Part shown: positions 44,925-52,215 of the stretch, piece by piece
Position numbering within the stretch: the stretch's first letter is position 1
Layout of the letters: each line of letters begins with the position of its first letter
Assembly: GCF_014284255.1 (NCBI RefSeq)
Contig: NZ_JACOFV010000001.1
Coordinates: forward strand, 62,001 to 126,000
From: Cognatundibacterium jejuense
GTDB lineage: Bacteria > Pseudomonadota > Gammaproteobacteria > Burkholderiales > Burkholderiaceae_D
DNA: 64,000 bases
Reading direction: 5' to 3'
Program-made: the position numbers and the translations under genes
Notes under the pieces: generated by a model
What the model saw: the letters and a program-made list of their open reading frames with translations, nothing else
Database searches by the model: none
Told to the model about the DNA's origin: nothing

Positions 44925-45802
44925 TACTTTAGCAGTCCGGCATTATGGGCGGCAGCCTCGATCGCTTTGTAGTTCTCTGTCTTCGTTGGAATGAATCGTT
45001 TGGTACGCTGTAGTTCCAGAATTTCTTTGTCTTGTGGCGAAGCCGGGTTCAGTGTTAAAAATGCTTCCGTAATTTTCTTTTGCATTTCAGATGGCATATC
45101 TGCACGTACCGACCAGTTGTAATCAAAGTAACCTGGGGTGGTGTAAAACACGTGTACTTGCTTGGTGTCGATTTTGTTTTGTGCGATGAGTTTTTCCCAG
45201 ACGGAGATATTCAATGCGCCCGCATCTACCTTGCCACCTGCGACTGCTGCAACCGTGGCGTCATGTGCGCCAGAAAATGCAATGCGTTTTAAATCAGTGT
45301 CGGGATTAATTTTTGCCGCCAACAAATACGAGCGCGGCATTAAATGTCCTGATGTGGAAGATTCAGAGCCAAAGCTGAATGTTTTACCTTTCAGATCCTC
45401 TAGCTTGTTAATATCGCCTTTACTGGTAATAAAGACAGATTGAAACTTCTCATCTTCCTCTCGCTGTACCAGGGGCACGATCTGTCCTCTGCTACGTACG
45501 TTAGCCTGAACGAAGGTAAAGCCGCCAAACCAGACCATATCTAACTTGTGATTAATCAGGCCTTCAACTGAAGCGGCATAGTCGGTTACTGGGATAAATT
45601 CGACTTTGACGCCTAATTTTTTCTCCAGATAAGCGCCCAAGGGCTTAAATTTTCTTTGTAATTCTGTAGGCGCTTCGTCAGGAATCGCGGAAACGCGCAG
45701 CACTTGCTGCGCCATGCTCAGGTTGCAAATGAGCCCGCAACTAAGCAATGCAGCAGAAATAAGGGAATGAAAACGTCGACGCGGCATATTGGCGTTTGGC
45801 AT
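44924..45802 (-). CDS. phnD: Phosphonate-type substrate-binding protein PhnD
   Basis: A 292-residue periplasmic binding protein of the PhnD/SsuA-like phosphate/phosphite/phosphonate family. The signal peptide (hydrophobic core AALLSCGLICNLSMA) ends about residue 31. The domain has LRVSAIPDEAPTELQRKFKPLGAYLEKKLG, MVWFGGFTFVQA and FSFGSESSTSGHLMPRSYLL, the oxyanion-binding loop typical of PhnD and PtxB. First gene of the operon. Whether it prefers phosphonate or phosphite cannot be told by sequence reading alone. Confidence 0.93.
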   Translation of the reverse strand: MPNANMPRRRFHSLISAALLSCGLICNLSMAQQVLRVSAIPDEAPTELQRKFKPLGAYLEKKLGVKVEFIPVTDYAASVEGLINHKLDMVWFGGFTFVQANVRSRGQIVPLVQREEDEKFQSVFITSKGDINKLEDLKGKTFSFGSESSTSGHLMPRSYLLAAKINPDTDLKRIAFSGAHDATVAAVAGGKVDAGALNISVWEKLIAQNKIDTKQVHVFYTTPGYFDYNWSVRADMPSEMQKKITEAFLTLNPASPQDKEILELQRTKRFIPTKTENYKAIEAAAHNAGLLK

Positions 45803-45917
45803 GGTGTGTCCGAGTTGAGATTAAAGTAGAGAGTTTATCTCGAAATTGACGAGCATGAATACCGATGGTCAAATTGCTCGGATTGATTGCTGTGAATTGA
45901 ATGAGAAGCGGCTGTGA

Positions 45918-46907
45918 CTAAGGAATGGTTGCTTTTTGTTCTTCTAAAGGCTGGTAGCTCAAAAAAACGGATCTGTTTCTGCCACTACGTTTAGCGTTGT
46001 ATAAAGCATTATCGGCAGTGTCTAAAAGGGCATGTGGGTCGCAAGTATCGGTGCCAGAAAAAGTGCTGTAACCGATACTGACAGTCACTTGCTGATCAAT
46101 GTCAGATTCTTCGTGAAGAATATGTAGATCCCATATTGCTAGTCTTAACTTCTCTGCAAATTGTGCTGCAGATTCTTGCTGCATATTTGGCAGCATTAAT
46201 ACAAATTCCTCACCTCCGAAGCGTGCAACCACATCACTCACACGCTGTAGCTGTTTTTTTAAAGCTGTTGCAACCGCTATTAAGGCTTTGTCACCTGCAA
46301 TATGTCCGTAGTAATCGTTGAACTGTTTGAAAAAATCAATGTCGACCATGAATATTGATATTGAACTGCTTTGTCGTACGGCTTGGGCGAGCGCCATCTT
46401 ATAATGTTCGTCAAAAAAACGACGATTGTAGATGCCAGTTAGTCCATCGGTAGTGGCTTCTTTTTTAAGTAATTCAGAGTGAGTTCGTAGAATTTTTTCG
46501 CGTTTTATCGAAGTTGACGAATCTGCGACCTGAATAAGACAGTGCCGTTCCTCGCCAATATTGATAGGAGTGAGCGAAATAGATTGCTGTATGCGTTTAT
46601 CACGTTGTTCGAAATTGCGCTCATATAACGGCAAGGGAGAGCGATGTAGTGCATTCGATAATACAACTGGTAAACCATAATTAATTGCATTGGAAATAGC
46701 AGAAATTAATGCTGAACTTGGTGGCTCAGAAAAAGCCATAGAAATATCTTTACCTAAGGCGTTTATCGAGGGGACTCCACTGTGCTTTTCAACCCAGCCA
46801 TTCCAGAGAGTAATGGTTTGTTGTCTATTAACAACAATTAGCCCTAGATTGATTGAGTCGAATATCTCTTTGATGTCCGTTGATGAATTTGAGAGCAAAT
46901 CGGACAT
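45918..46907 (-). CDS. Diguanylate cyclase with N-terminal PAS domain
   Basis: A 329-residue soluble enzyme making cyclic di-GMP from GTP. A PAS domain occupies about residues 8-130 (IFDSINLGLIVVNRQQTITLWNGW). The GGDEF domain lies at about 150-315 with DGLTGIYNRRFFDEH, the active-site ARFGGEEFVLML, and an RVSD inhibitory I-site five residues upstream, so product feedback is expected. It is the third gene of response regulator-CheC-cyclase, overlapping the cheC stop by one base. Output probably controls motility or biofilm. Confidence 0.94.
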   Translation of the reverse strand: MSDLLSNSSTDIKEIFDSINLGLIVVNRQQTITLWNGWVEKHSGVPSINALGKDISMAFSEPPSSALISAISNAINYGLPVVLSNALHRSPLPLYERNFEQRDKRIQQSISLTPINIGEERHCLIQVADSSTSIKREKILRTHSELLKKEATTDGLTGIYNRRFFDEHYKMALAQAVRQSSSISIFMVDIDFFKQFNDYYGHIAGDKALIAVATALKKQLQRVSDVVARFGGEEFVLMLPNMQQESAAQFAEKLRLAIWDLHILHEESDIDQQVTVSIGYSTFSGTDTCDPHALLDTADNALYNAKRSGRNRSVFLSYQPLEEQKATIP

Positions 46908-47518
46908 TAAATAGCTCCTAAAAAACGCTCTATTTCTACTACTAGTTTCGCTAAGGATGTAGAGCCTAAAACAAAAATCAAATGCCCCTTGGAGCGGCGT
47001 TTTTCGATCACGAGATCGATATGCAGCAGCAATAAGTAAGCATCATCCTCTCCAGCGTTAATACGCTGAACGATCTCGTCAATTGTCGAGACAGAATAAT
47101 CAGGTAAAGAACAATCCATCGGTATGCTTAGCATATCTGCCATGGCTGAAAGGCATGCATTGAGGATGATATTGCCTAATTCACACATGGCTTCTTGTTC
47201 AAACTCGGCCAGATCTTCTATGCTGATTTGTGAATTCATCATGTCGCGCACAATTTCTAGCGCATGGTCTTCGGCAAATAGTAATATTGCCTCTGCCTCA
47301 AAGACACCGGTAAAGGTTTGATGTACGGCACCAAACCTATCAGTGTCTAAGCCAATTACTTCTTTATTAATTTCGGACGATTTGCGAATTTCAACAGAGG
47401 GGACAGAGAGTTGTACTTCATCTCCGACAATTTCCGAGAGACTGGCCGCTGCTCTTCCTGCGCCCACGTTGAACACTTCGGCTAACGCGTCAAGATGAAG
47501 TTCGCTTAAGGAGTCCAT
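46907..47518 (-). CDS. CheC family CheY-P phosphatase
   Basis: A 203-residue CheC/CheX/FliY-fold protein that dephosphorylates CheY-type response regulators. Two E-x3-N phosphatase motifs are visible, EVFNVGAGRAAASL near the N-terminus and EAMCELGNIILNACLSAMA near residue 110. It lies between a CheY-like regulator (two-base gap) and a diguanylate cyclase (one-base overlap), so it likely resets that regulator. The fused C-terminal segment (HLIFVLGSTSLAKLVVEIERFL) is usual for the family. Confidence 0.9.
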   Translation of the reverse strand: MDSLSELHLDALAEVFNVGAGRAAASLSEIVGDEVQLSVPSVEIRKSSEINKEVIGLDTDRFGAVHQTFTGVFEAEAILLFAEDHALEIVRDMMNSQISIEDLAEFEQEAMCELGNIILNACLSAMADMLSIPMDCSLPDYSVSTIDEIVQRINAGEDDAYLLLLHIDLVIEKRRSKGHLIFVLGSTSLAKLVVEIERFLGAI

Positions 47519-47520
47519 TA

Positions 47521-47880
47521 TTAACTCATAAAGTAGTTGACGACGATAGAAATAGATTTATCCGTAACTGGCTTAGCTACAAAAATTGAACCAATGGAAT
47601 TCGCACGCGTTTGCATTGTGTCTTGCACGTTGGCGGAAAAAATTGCGATGCGCATATGAGGATGCAGTTGCAATATCTGTTCTGCTGCATCGGTACCAAG
47701 TATTCCAGGCATATTGATATCCATCGTGCAGAAATCCAGATGTTGTTCTTGGGTCATTTTGATCGCATCCTCTCCGCAACCGGCTTCAAAAACTTCCCAA
47801 TCAGGTTGCACTGCTTTGATATGGGCGCGGATTACCATGCGTGAAACTTTGCTGTCATCAACAATGAGTAATTTTTTCAT
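47521..47880 (-). CDS. CheY-like single-domain response regulator
   Basis: A 119-residue receiver with no output domain: MKKLLIVDDSKVSRMVI with the acidic pocket, the phosphoacceptor Asp54 in FCTMDINMPG, and the conserved Lys in IFVAKPVTDKS. Start at 47880 begins MKKLL; the frame extends to 47922. First gene of the signalling operon with CheC and a diguanylate cyclase. The kinase that phosphorylates it is not adjacent. Confidence 0.93.
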   Translation of the reverse strand: MKKLLIVDDSKVSRMVIRAHIKAVQPDWEVFEAGCGEDAIKMTQEQHLDFCTMDINMPGILGTDAAEQILQLHPHMRIAIFSANVQDTMQTRANSIGSIFVAKPVTDKSISIVVNYFMS

Positions 47881-47981
47881 AATATATTGCGATGTTTTAT
47901 AGATTGTTGTTAGTGTTATCAAGTTTTATCTGAGTCATTCTACCTCACAGCTTCGACATTTCAACATGTAAAAATCTTCAA

Positions 47982-49595
47982 TTAATGTTTCTTGAGTTTG
48001 CGCCATAAGGTTGTCCGGCTGATTCCGAGATAGGCAGCTGCGGCTTCACGGTTATGATTGAATCGTTCCATTACTTGTTCTATGGAAATATTTTCCTCAG
48101 AAGAGGTTTTTTTGTCTGAAAACTCGTTCTCAGTGTTGACCGACGAATAGCTCGATGAAATCAGTTCCGGACAAGTTTTTCGGACAAAGTTCAAAGTCAG
48201 TGCCTGCAAAGGTTCTGCGCTCAGAAACAGCGCTAGTCTTTCCATCATATTTCGTAATTCTCTGACGTTGCCAGGCCATGAATATTGTTCCATTAGCGGT
48301 CTGCAAGTGTTGATTTCTGCATGTAGATTGACATGCGGGCGTGTTCCCAGATTTGCCAGTGCCTGCTTGAGCGACCATTCCGCCAAAGGCAGGATGTCTT
48401 CATGGCGATCTCGCAGTGGGGGCAACTGTAATCGCAAAATCGCCAGACGGTAGAATAGGTCAGCTCTGAAGCGACCTTCTCGAATGCGGCTTTCCAGATC
48501 ACAATGGGTCGCGCTGATGACGCGAACATCAACGGGAATGGGGCGTACCCCCCCAACTCTGACGATCTCTCTTTCCTCTAGCACCCGAAGCAAGCGTGTT
48601 TGCAAATTGATGGGCATTTCGCCGATTTCATCTAAAAATAGGGTGCCGCGATGTGCTGCCTCTAATAAACCTGCATGACCACCGCGACGTGAACCGGTGA
48701 ATGCACCGTCTTCATAACCAAATAACTCTGATTCCAGCAAACTCTCAGCGATAGCGCCGCAATTAATGGCGATAAAAGGAAACCGCGTCCGAGGGCTTTC
48801 TTTGTGAATTGCTTGCGCTGCAAGTTCCTTGCCAGTTCCGGTTTCTCCCTGGAGCAGAACGGTGCTCGTTGAACGGGCATAGAGTTCGATTGCGCGTCGA
48901 GTGGCTTGCATCGCCATTGAGTCGCCACGCAAGTCTTTGATGCCATGTCTGGCACGCGGCGCATCGGTGGATGGGCGGCGACCTTTGGCAGATTCTAAGG
49001 CAGTTAGTCGCGCCAATTCCAGCGCGTCGTCGAATGCCTGGCGTATTGAGCTCGCGGAATACATAAAAATGCCCGTTAGTCCGGCTTCTTCCGCCAGATC
49101 GGTAATTAAACCAGCACCAACAATAGCTTGTATACCGCTCGCTTTCAGCTCACCGATTTGCGCTCTGGCATCTTCTTCGGTGACATAGGTTCTTTGCTCG
49201 ATATTGAAGCCAAAGGTGGTTTTGAAATCAGCTAGTTCGGGCATGGTTTCCTGGTAAGTGATAATGCCAATCTCGCTTGACACTTTGCGTGCCCTTGCTA
49301 AACCTTGCATGACATCAAAACCACTGGCTTTTGCAATAACAACCGGTACCGGTAACCGGTTTTTGAGATACGCACCATTTGAACCCGCTGCAATGACCAC
49401 GTCGCAACGCTCGGTTTGCAGGCGTTCGCGGATGTGTTGAACGGCGTCTTCAAAGCCCATGTGTAAAGGGACGATGTTTGCATTGGCGTCGTATTCCACC
49501 ATGATGTCCCGAAACATATCGAACAGGCGTGAGATCGATACTGTCCAGATGATGGGTTTGTCTTGGGGATCGCGTTGGCTGGTGGGATGCTTCAT
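47982..49595 (-). CDS. prpR: Propionate catabolism regulator PrpR (sigma-54 activator)
   Basis: A 537-residue sigma-54-dependent activator. The N-terminal PrpR sensor domain (about 1-195), which binds 2-methylcitrate in characterised homologues, is followed by an AAA+ domain. The AAA+ domain has Walker [16 protein letters not shown], the sigma-54 contact loop [10 protein letters not shown] and [12 protein letters not shown]-terminal Fis-type helix-turn-helix ends it ([22 protein letters not shown]). It is divergent from prpBC-acnD-prpF, with a sigma-54 promoter and a repeat array between. No other regulator of the locus is present. Confidence 0.96.
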   Translation of the reverse strand: MKHPTSQRDPQDKPIIWTVSISRLFDMFRDIMVEYDANANIVPLHMGFEDAVQHIRERLQTERCDVVIAAGSNGAYLKNRLPVPVVIAKASGFDVMQGLARARKVSSEIGIITYQETMPELADFKTTFGFNIEQRTYVTEEDARAQIGELKASGIQAIVGAGLITDLAEEAGLTGIFMYSASSIRQAFDDALELARLTALESAKGRRPSTDAPRARHGIKDLRGDSMAMQATRRAIELYARSTSTVLLQGETGTGKELAAQAIHKESPRTRFPFIAINCGAIAESLLESELFGYEDGAFTGSRRGGHAGLLEAAHRGTLFLDEIGEMPINLQTRLLRVLEEREIVRVGGVRPIPVDVRVISATHCDLESRIREGRFRADLFYRLAILRLQLPPLRDRHEDILPLAEWSLKQALANLGTRPHVNLHAEINTCRPLMEQYSWPGNVRELRNMMERLALFLSAEPLQALTLNFVRKTCPELISSSYSSVNTENEFSDKKTSSEENISIEQVMERFNHNREAAAAYLGISRTTLWRKLKKH

Positions 49596-49629
49596 GTTAA
49601 ATTTGTCGGCGTAAAAGGCGTTGTCAGAT

Positions 49630-49714
49630 ATGTTTCATTATATGTTTCATTTTATGTTGCATTTTATGTTTCGTGAAATTTATATGAAACGCTAACTGAA
49701 ACATTAAGTGAAAC
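49630..49714. promoter_or_regulatory. 12-bp-periodic repeat array, probable PrpR enhancer
   Basis: Four direct units starting at 49630, 49642, 49654 and 49666 (ATGTTTCAT, ATGTTTCAT, ATGTTGCAT, ATGTTTCGT) are exactly 12 bp apart. They are followed by three complementary units TGAAAC at 49685, 49697 and 49709, again 12 bp apart. The whole forms a large inverted array between prpR and prpB, about 115 bp upstream of the sigma-54 -12 element, the usual distance for an enhancer. PrpR binding is inferred. Confidence 0.7.
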
Positions 49715-49812
49715 GAAATATCCAGTTTATCCAGCTGGTAGCGTAGAGAATTTAGATATAAGTCCTTGATTTTTATAATCCCACGCCTATTCTACGGCGC
49801 AGCATGCTGTGC

Positions 49813-49830
49813 TTGGCACGCAGATTGCAT
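49813..49830 (+). promoter_or_regulatory. Sigma-54 promoter of prpB
   Basis: TTGGCACGCAGATTGCAT has the conserved -24 GG (49815-49816) and -12 GC (49827-49828) separated by exactly ten bases, matching TGGCACG-N4-TTGC. It is about 90 bases upstream of the prpB start codon. Confidence 0.88.
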
Positions 49831-49918
49831 TAAGAGCACGGAATTCTGTTCATTCATTGAGGTCAATGTTCTGAAACTGGTAGGACGAAACCTAATTAAC
49901 CTGAAAGATAATCACACT

Positions 49919-50809
49919 ATGAGCAACTACTCCGCAGGTGCTGCCTTCCGCAAGGCGATGCAAGAAGAATCTCCGTTACAAGTGGTCGGCGCGATTAATG
50001 CAAACCATGCTTTGCTGGCGAAACGCGCTGGTTTTAAAGCGATTTATTTATCTGGCGGCGGTGTGGCGGCAGGTTCGCTGGGGTTGCCAGATTTGGGCAT
50101 CTCTAATCTGGATGACGTGCTGACTGATGTGCGCCGTATTACTGATGTGTGTGATTTACCTTTGTTGGTCGATGTTGACACAGGCTTTGGATCCTCCGCG
50201 TTTAATGTTGCGCGTACCGTCAAATCGATGATCAAGTTTGGCGCGGCAGCAATGCACATAGAAGATCAGGTCGGTGCAAAGCGCTGTGGTCATCGCCCGG
50301 GCAAAGAAATTGTTTCTAAGCAAGAAATGGTTGATCGTATTAAAGCGGCCGTTGATGCACGTACTGACGAGAACTTTGTGATTATGGCACGTACTGATGC
50401 CTTGGCAGTCGAAGGTCTGGAAGCCGCGATTGAACGCGCGCAAATGTGTGTCGAGGCGGGTGCTGACATGATTTTCCCGGAAGCGATTACGCAGCTCGAT
50501 ATGTACAAGCAATTCGCGAACGCCGTTAAAGTGCCTATTCTGGCTAATATTACAGAATTTGGTTCCACACCTTTATATACCGTTGAAGAATTGAAGTCTG
50601 CTGATGTTGGTTTGGTGTTGTATCCACTCTCAGCGTTCCGCGCGATGAATAAAGCCGCTGAAAACGTTTATACCGCGATTCGTCGTGACGGCTCGCAAAA
50701 AAATGTGGTCGATACGATGCAAACCCGTATGGAATTGTATGAGCGCATTAACTATCACGATTTCGAACAAAAATTAGATGCCTTGTTTGCGCAGCAAAAA
50801 GCGAAGTAA
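49919..50809 (+). CDS. prpB: Methylisocitrate lyase
   Basis: Cleaves 2-methylisocitrate to succinate and pyruvate, the last step of the 2-methylcitrate cycle. The 296 residues match PrpB. The catalytic cysteine is Cys123 in [11 protein letters not shown]; Mg contacts lie in LVDVDTGFG and MHIEDQ. The start at 49919 ([14 protein letters not shown]) matches the family; an open frame extends back to 49766 across the promoter. First gene of the operon behind the sigma-54 promoter. Confidence 0.97.
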   Translation: MSNYSAGAAFRKAMQEESPLQVVGAINANHALLAKRAGFKAIYLSGGGVAAGSLGLPDLGISNLDDVLTDVRRITDVCDLPLLVDVDTGFGSSAFNVARTVKSMIKFGAAAMHIEDQVGAKRCGHRPGKEIVSKQEMVDRIKAAVDARTDENFVIMARTDALAVEGLEAAIERAQMCVEAGADMIFPEAITQLDMYKQFANAVKVPILANITEFGSTPLYTVEELKSADVGLVLYPLSAFRAMNKAAENVYTAIRRDGSQKNVVDTMQTRMELYERINYHDFEQKLDALFAQQKAK

Positions 50810-50935
50810 TTTTCAGATGAGCATGCTCATTGAAGAGATGTGTGTTGGCATCTTCTCTTTTGAGCGTAAATAAAGATACATCCTTGGCCTCTGAGTCTCT
50901 GTGTTGAGAGGTTTATTTAAAATTTGGAGATAGTT

Positions 50936-52090
50936 ATGACAACCGAAACTACAAGCACATTTAAACCAAAAAAATCCGTTGCCTTGTCCGGCGTGACAGC
51001 AGGTAACACTGCTTTGTGTACCGTTGGTAAAACGGGTAACGATCTGCACTATCGTGGTTACGATATTTTGGATGTGGCAGATGCTTGCGAATTTGAAGAA
51101 ATCGCTCACTTGCTGGTGCACGGCAAGTTACCTAATGCTGCTGAGCTGGCAGCTTATAAAACAACGTTAAAAGCCTTGCGCGGTTTGCCAGCAAATTTGA
51201 AAGCTGCATTGGAAACTTTGCCAGCGTCTTCACACCCTATGGATGTGATGCGTACTGGAGTTTCCGTTCTGGGTTGCACTTTGCCAGAAAAAGATGATCA
51301 TAACTTGCCTGGCGCACGTGATATTGCCGATCGTTTGATGGCGTCCCTTGGTTCTATGTTGCTGTACTGGTACCACTTCAGCCATAACGGCAAGCGTATC
51401 GAAACTGAAACTGATGATGATTCTATCGGCGGTCATTTCCTGCATTTGTTACACGGTAAAAAGCCGGGCAAATCGTGGGAAAAAGCGATGCATACATCCC
51501 TGATTTTGTATGCCGAACATGAGTTCAATGCATCCACATTTACTGGTCGCGTGATCGCTGGTACGGGTTCTGATATGCATTCCGCTATCACTGGCGCGAT
51601 TGGTGCTCTGCGCGGTCCTAAACACGGTGGTGCGAACGAAGTAGCATTTGAAATTCAAAAACGTTACGACAATCCGGATGAAGCAGAAGCGGACATCAAA
51701 AAACGCGTAGAAAACAAAGAAGTGGTGATTGGTTTTGGCCACCCTGTGTACACGATCTCTGATCCACGTAATAAAGTGATCAAAGAGGTGGCGCGTAACT
51801 TGTCTGTTGAAGCTGGCTCTACCAAAATGTTTGATATCGCTGAGCGCCTGGAAACAGTGATGTGGGACATTAAAAAAATGTTCCCGAATCTGGATTGGTT
51901 CTCTGCCGTTTCTTACCACATGATGGGCGTGCCAACAGCGATGTTTACGCCGTTGTTTGTGATTGCCCGAACTTCTGGCTGGGCTGCGCACATTATCGAG
52001 CAACGTATCGACAACAAAATCATTCGTCCAAGCGCCAATTATGTCGGTCCTGAAGATTTGAAATTTGTACCGTTGAACGAACGTAAATAA
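50936..52090 (+). CDS. prpC: 2-methylcitrate synthase
   Basis: Condenses propionyl-CoA with oxaloacetate to 2-methylcitrate. The 384 residues are of citrate-synthase type, with the first-lobe [26 protein letters not shown] characteristic of PrpC, and the catalytic histidine and aspartate regions in [13 protein letters not shown] and [15 protein letters not shown]. The start at 50936 follows GGAG; an alternative in-frame start at 50924 would add four residues. It is 126 bases after prpB. Confidence 0.96.
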   Translation: MTTETTSTFKPKKSVALSGVTAGNTALCTVGKTGNDLHYRGYDILDVADACEFEEIAHLLVHGKLPNAAELAAYKTTLKALRGLPANLKAALETLPASSHPMDVMRTGVSVLGCTLPEKDDHNLPGARDIADRLMASLGSMLLYWYHFSHNGKRIETETDDDSIGGHFLHLLHGKKPGKSWEKAMHTSLILYAEHEFNASTFTGRVIAGTGSDMHSAITGAIGALRGPKHGGANEVAFEIQKRYDNPDEAEADIKKRVENKEVVIGFGHPVYTISDPRNKVIKEVARNLSVEAGSTKMFDIAERLETVMWDIKKMFPNLDWFSAVSYHMMGVPTAMFTPLFVIARTSGWAAHIIEQRIDNKIIRPSANYVGPEDLKFVPLNERK

Positions 52091-52109
52091 GTAAAAATAT
52101 CTCATCTCA

Positions 52110-52155
52110 ACCGCAGAGCCCCTGGCGATACTAATTGACGGGTTGCCTCTGCGGT
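52110..52155. repeat. Inverted repeat between prpC and acnD
   Basis: ACCGCAGAG pairs with CTCTGCGGT over a 28-base loop, about 20 bases after the prpC stop. No U-tract follows. It may attenuate or stabilise the transcript between the two genes. Confidence 0.45.
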
Positions 52156-52215
52156 GTCATTGGTTTCTATCGTCCCCATAGTTTCCATAGCCTCATTACT
52201 CTGAGCGAGCACAAT

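Noticed and set aside
48592-48720. Loss of the canonical GAFTGA loop in PrpR (GAFTGS instead)
   Set aside because: As far as I recall the serine is normal for PrpR proteins, so it is not an anomaly.
49630-49714. CRISPR or transposon terminal repeats
   Set aside because: Units are 12 bp apart with no spacers and no transposase; position beside a sigma-54 promoter points to an enhancer.
51449-52105. 218-residue minus-strand open frame opposite prpC
   Set aside because: Antisense shadow of prpC, with His/Arg-rich non-protein-like sequence and no upstream signal.
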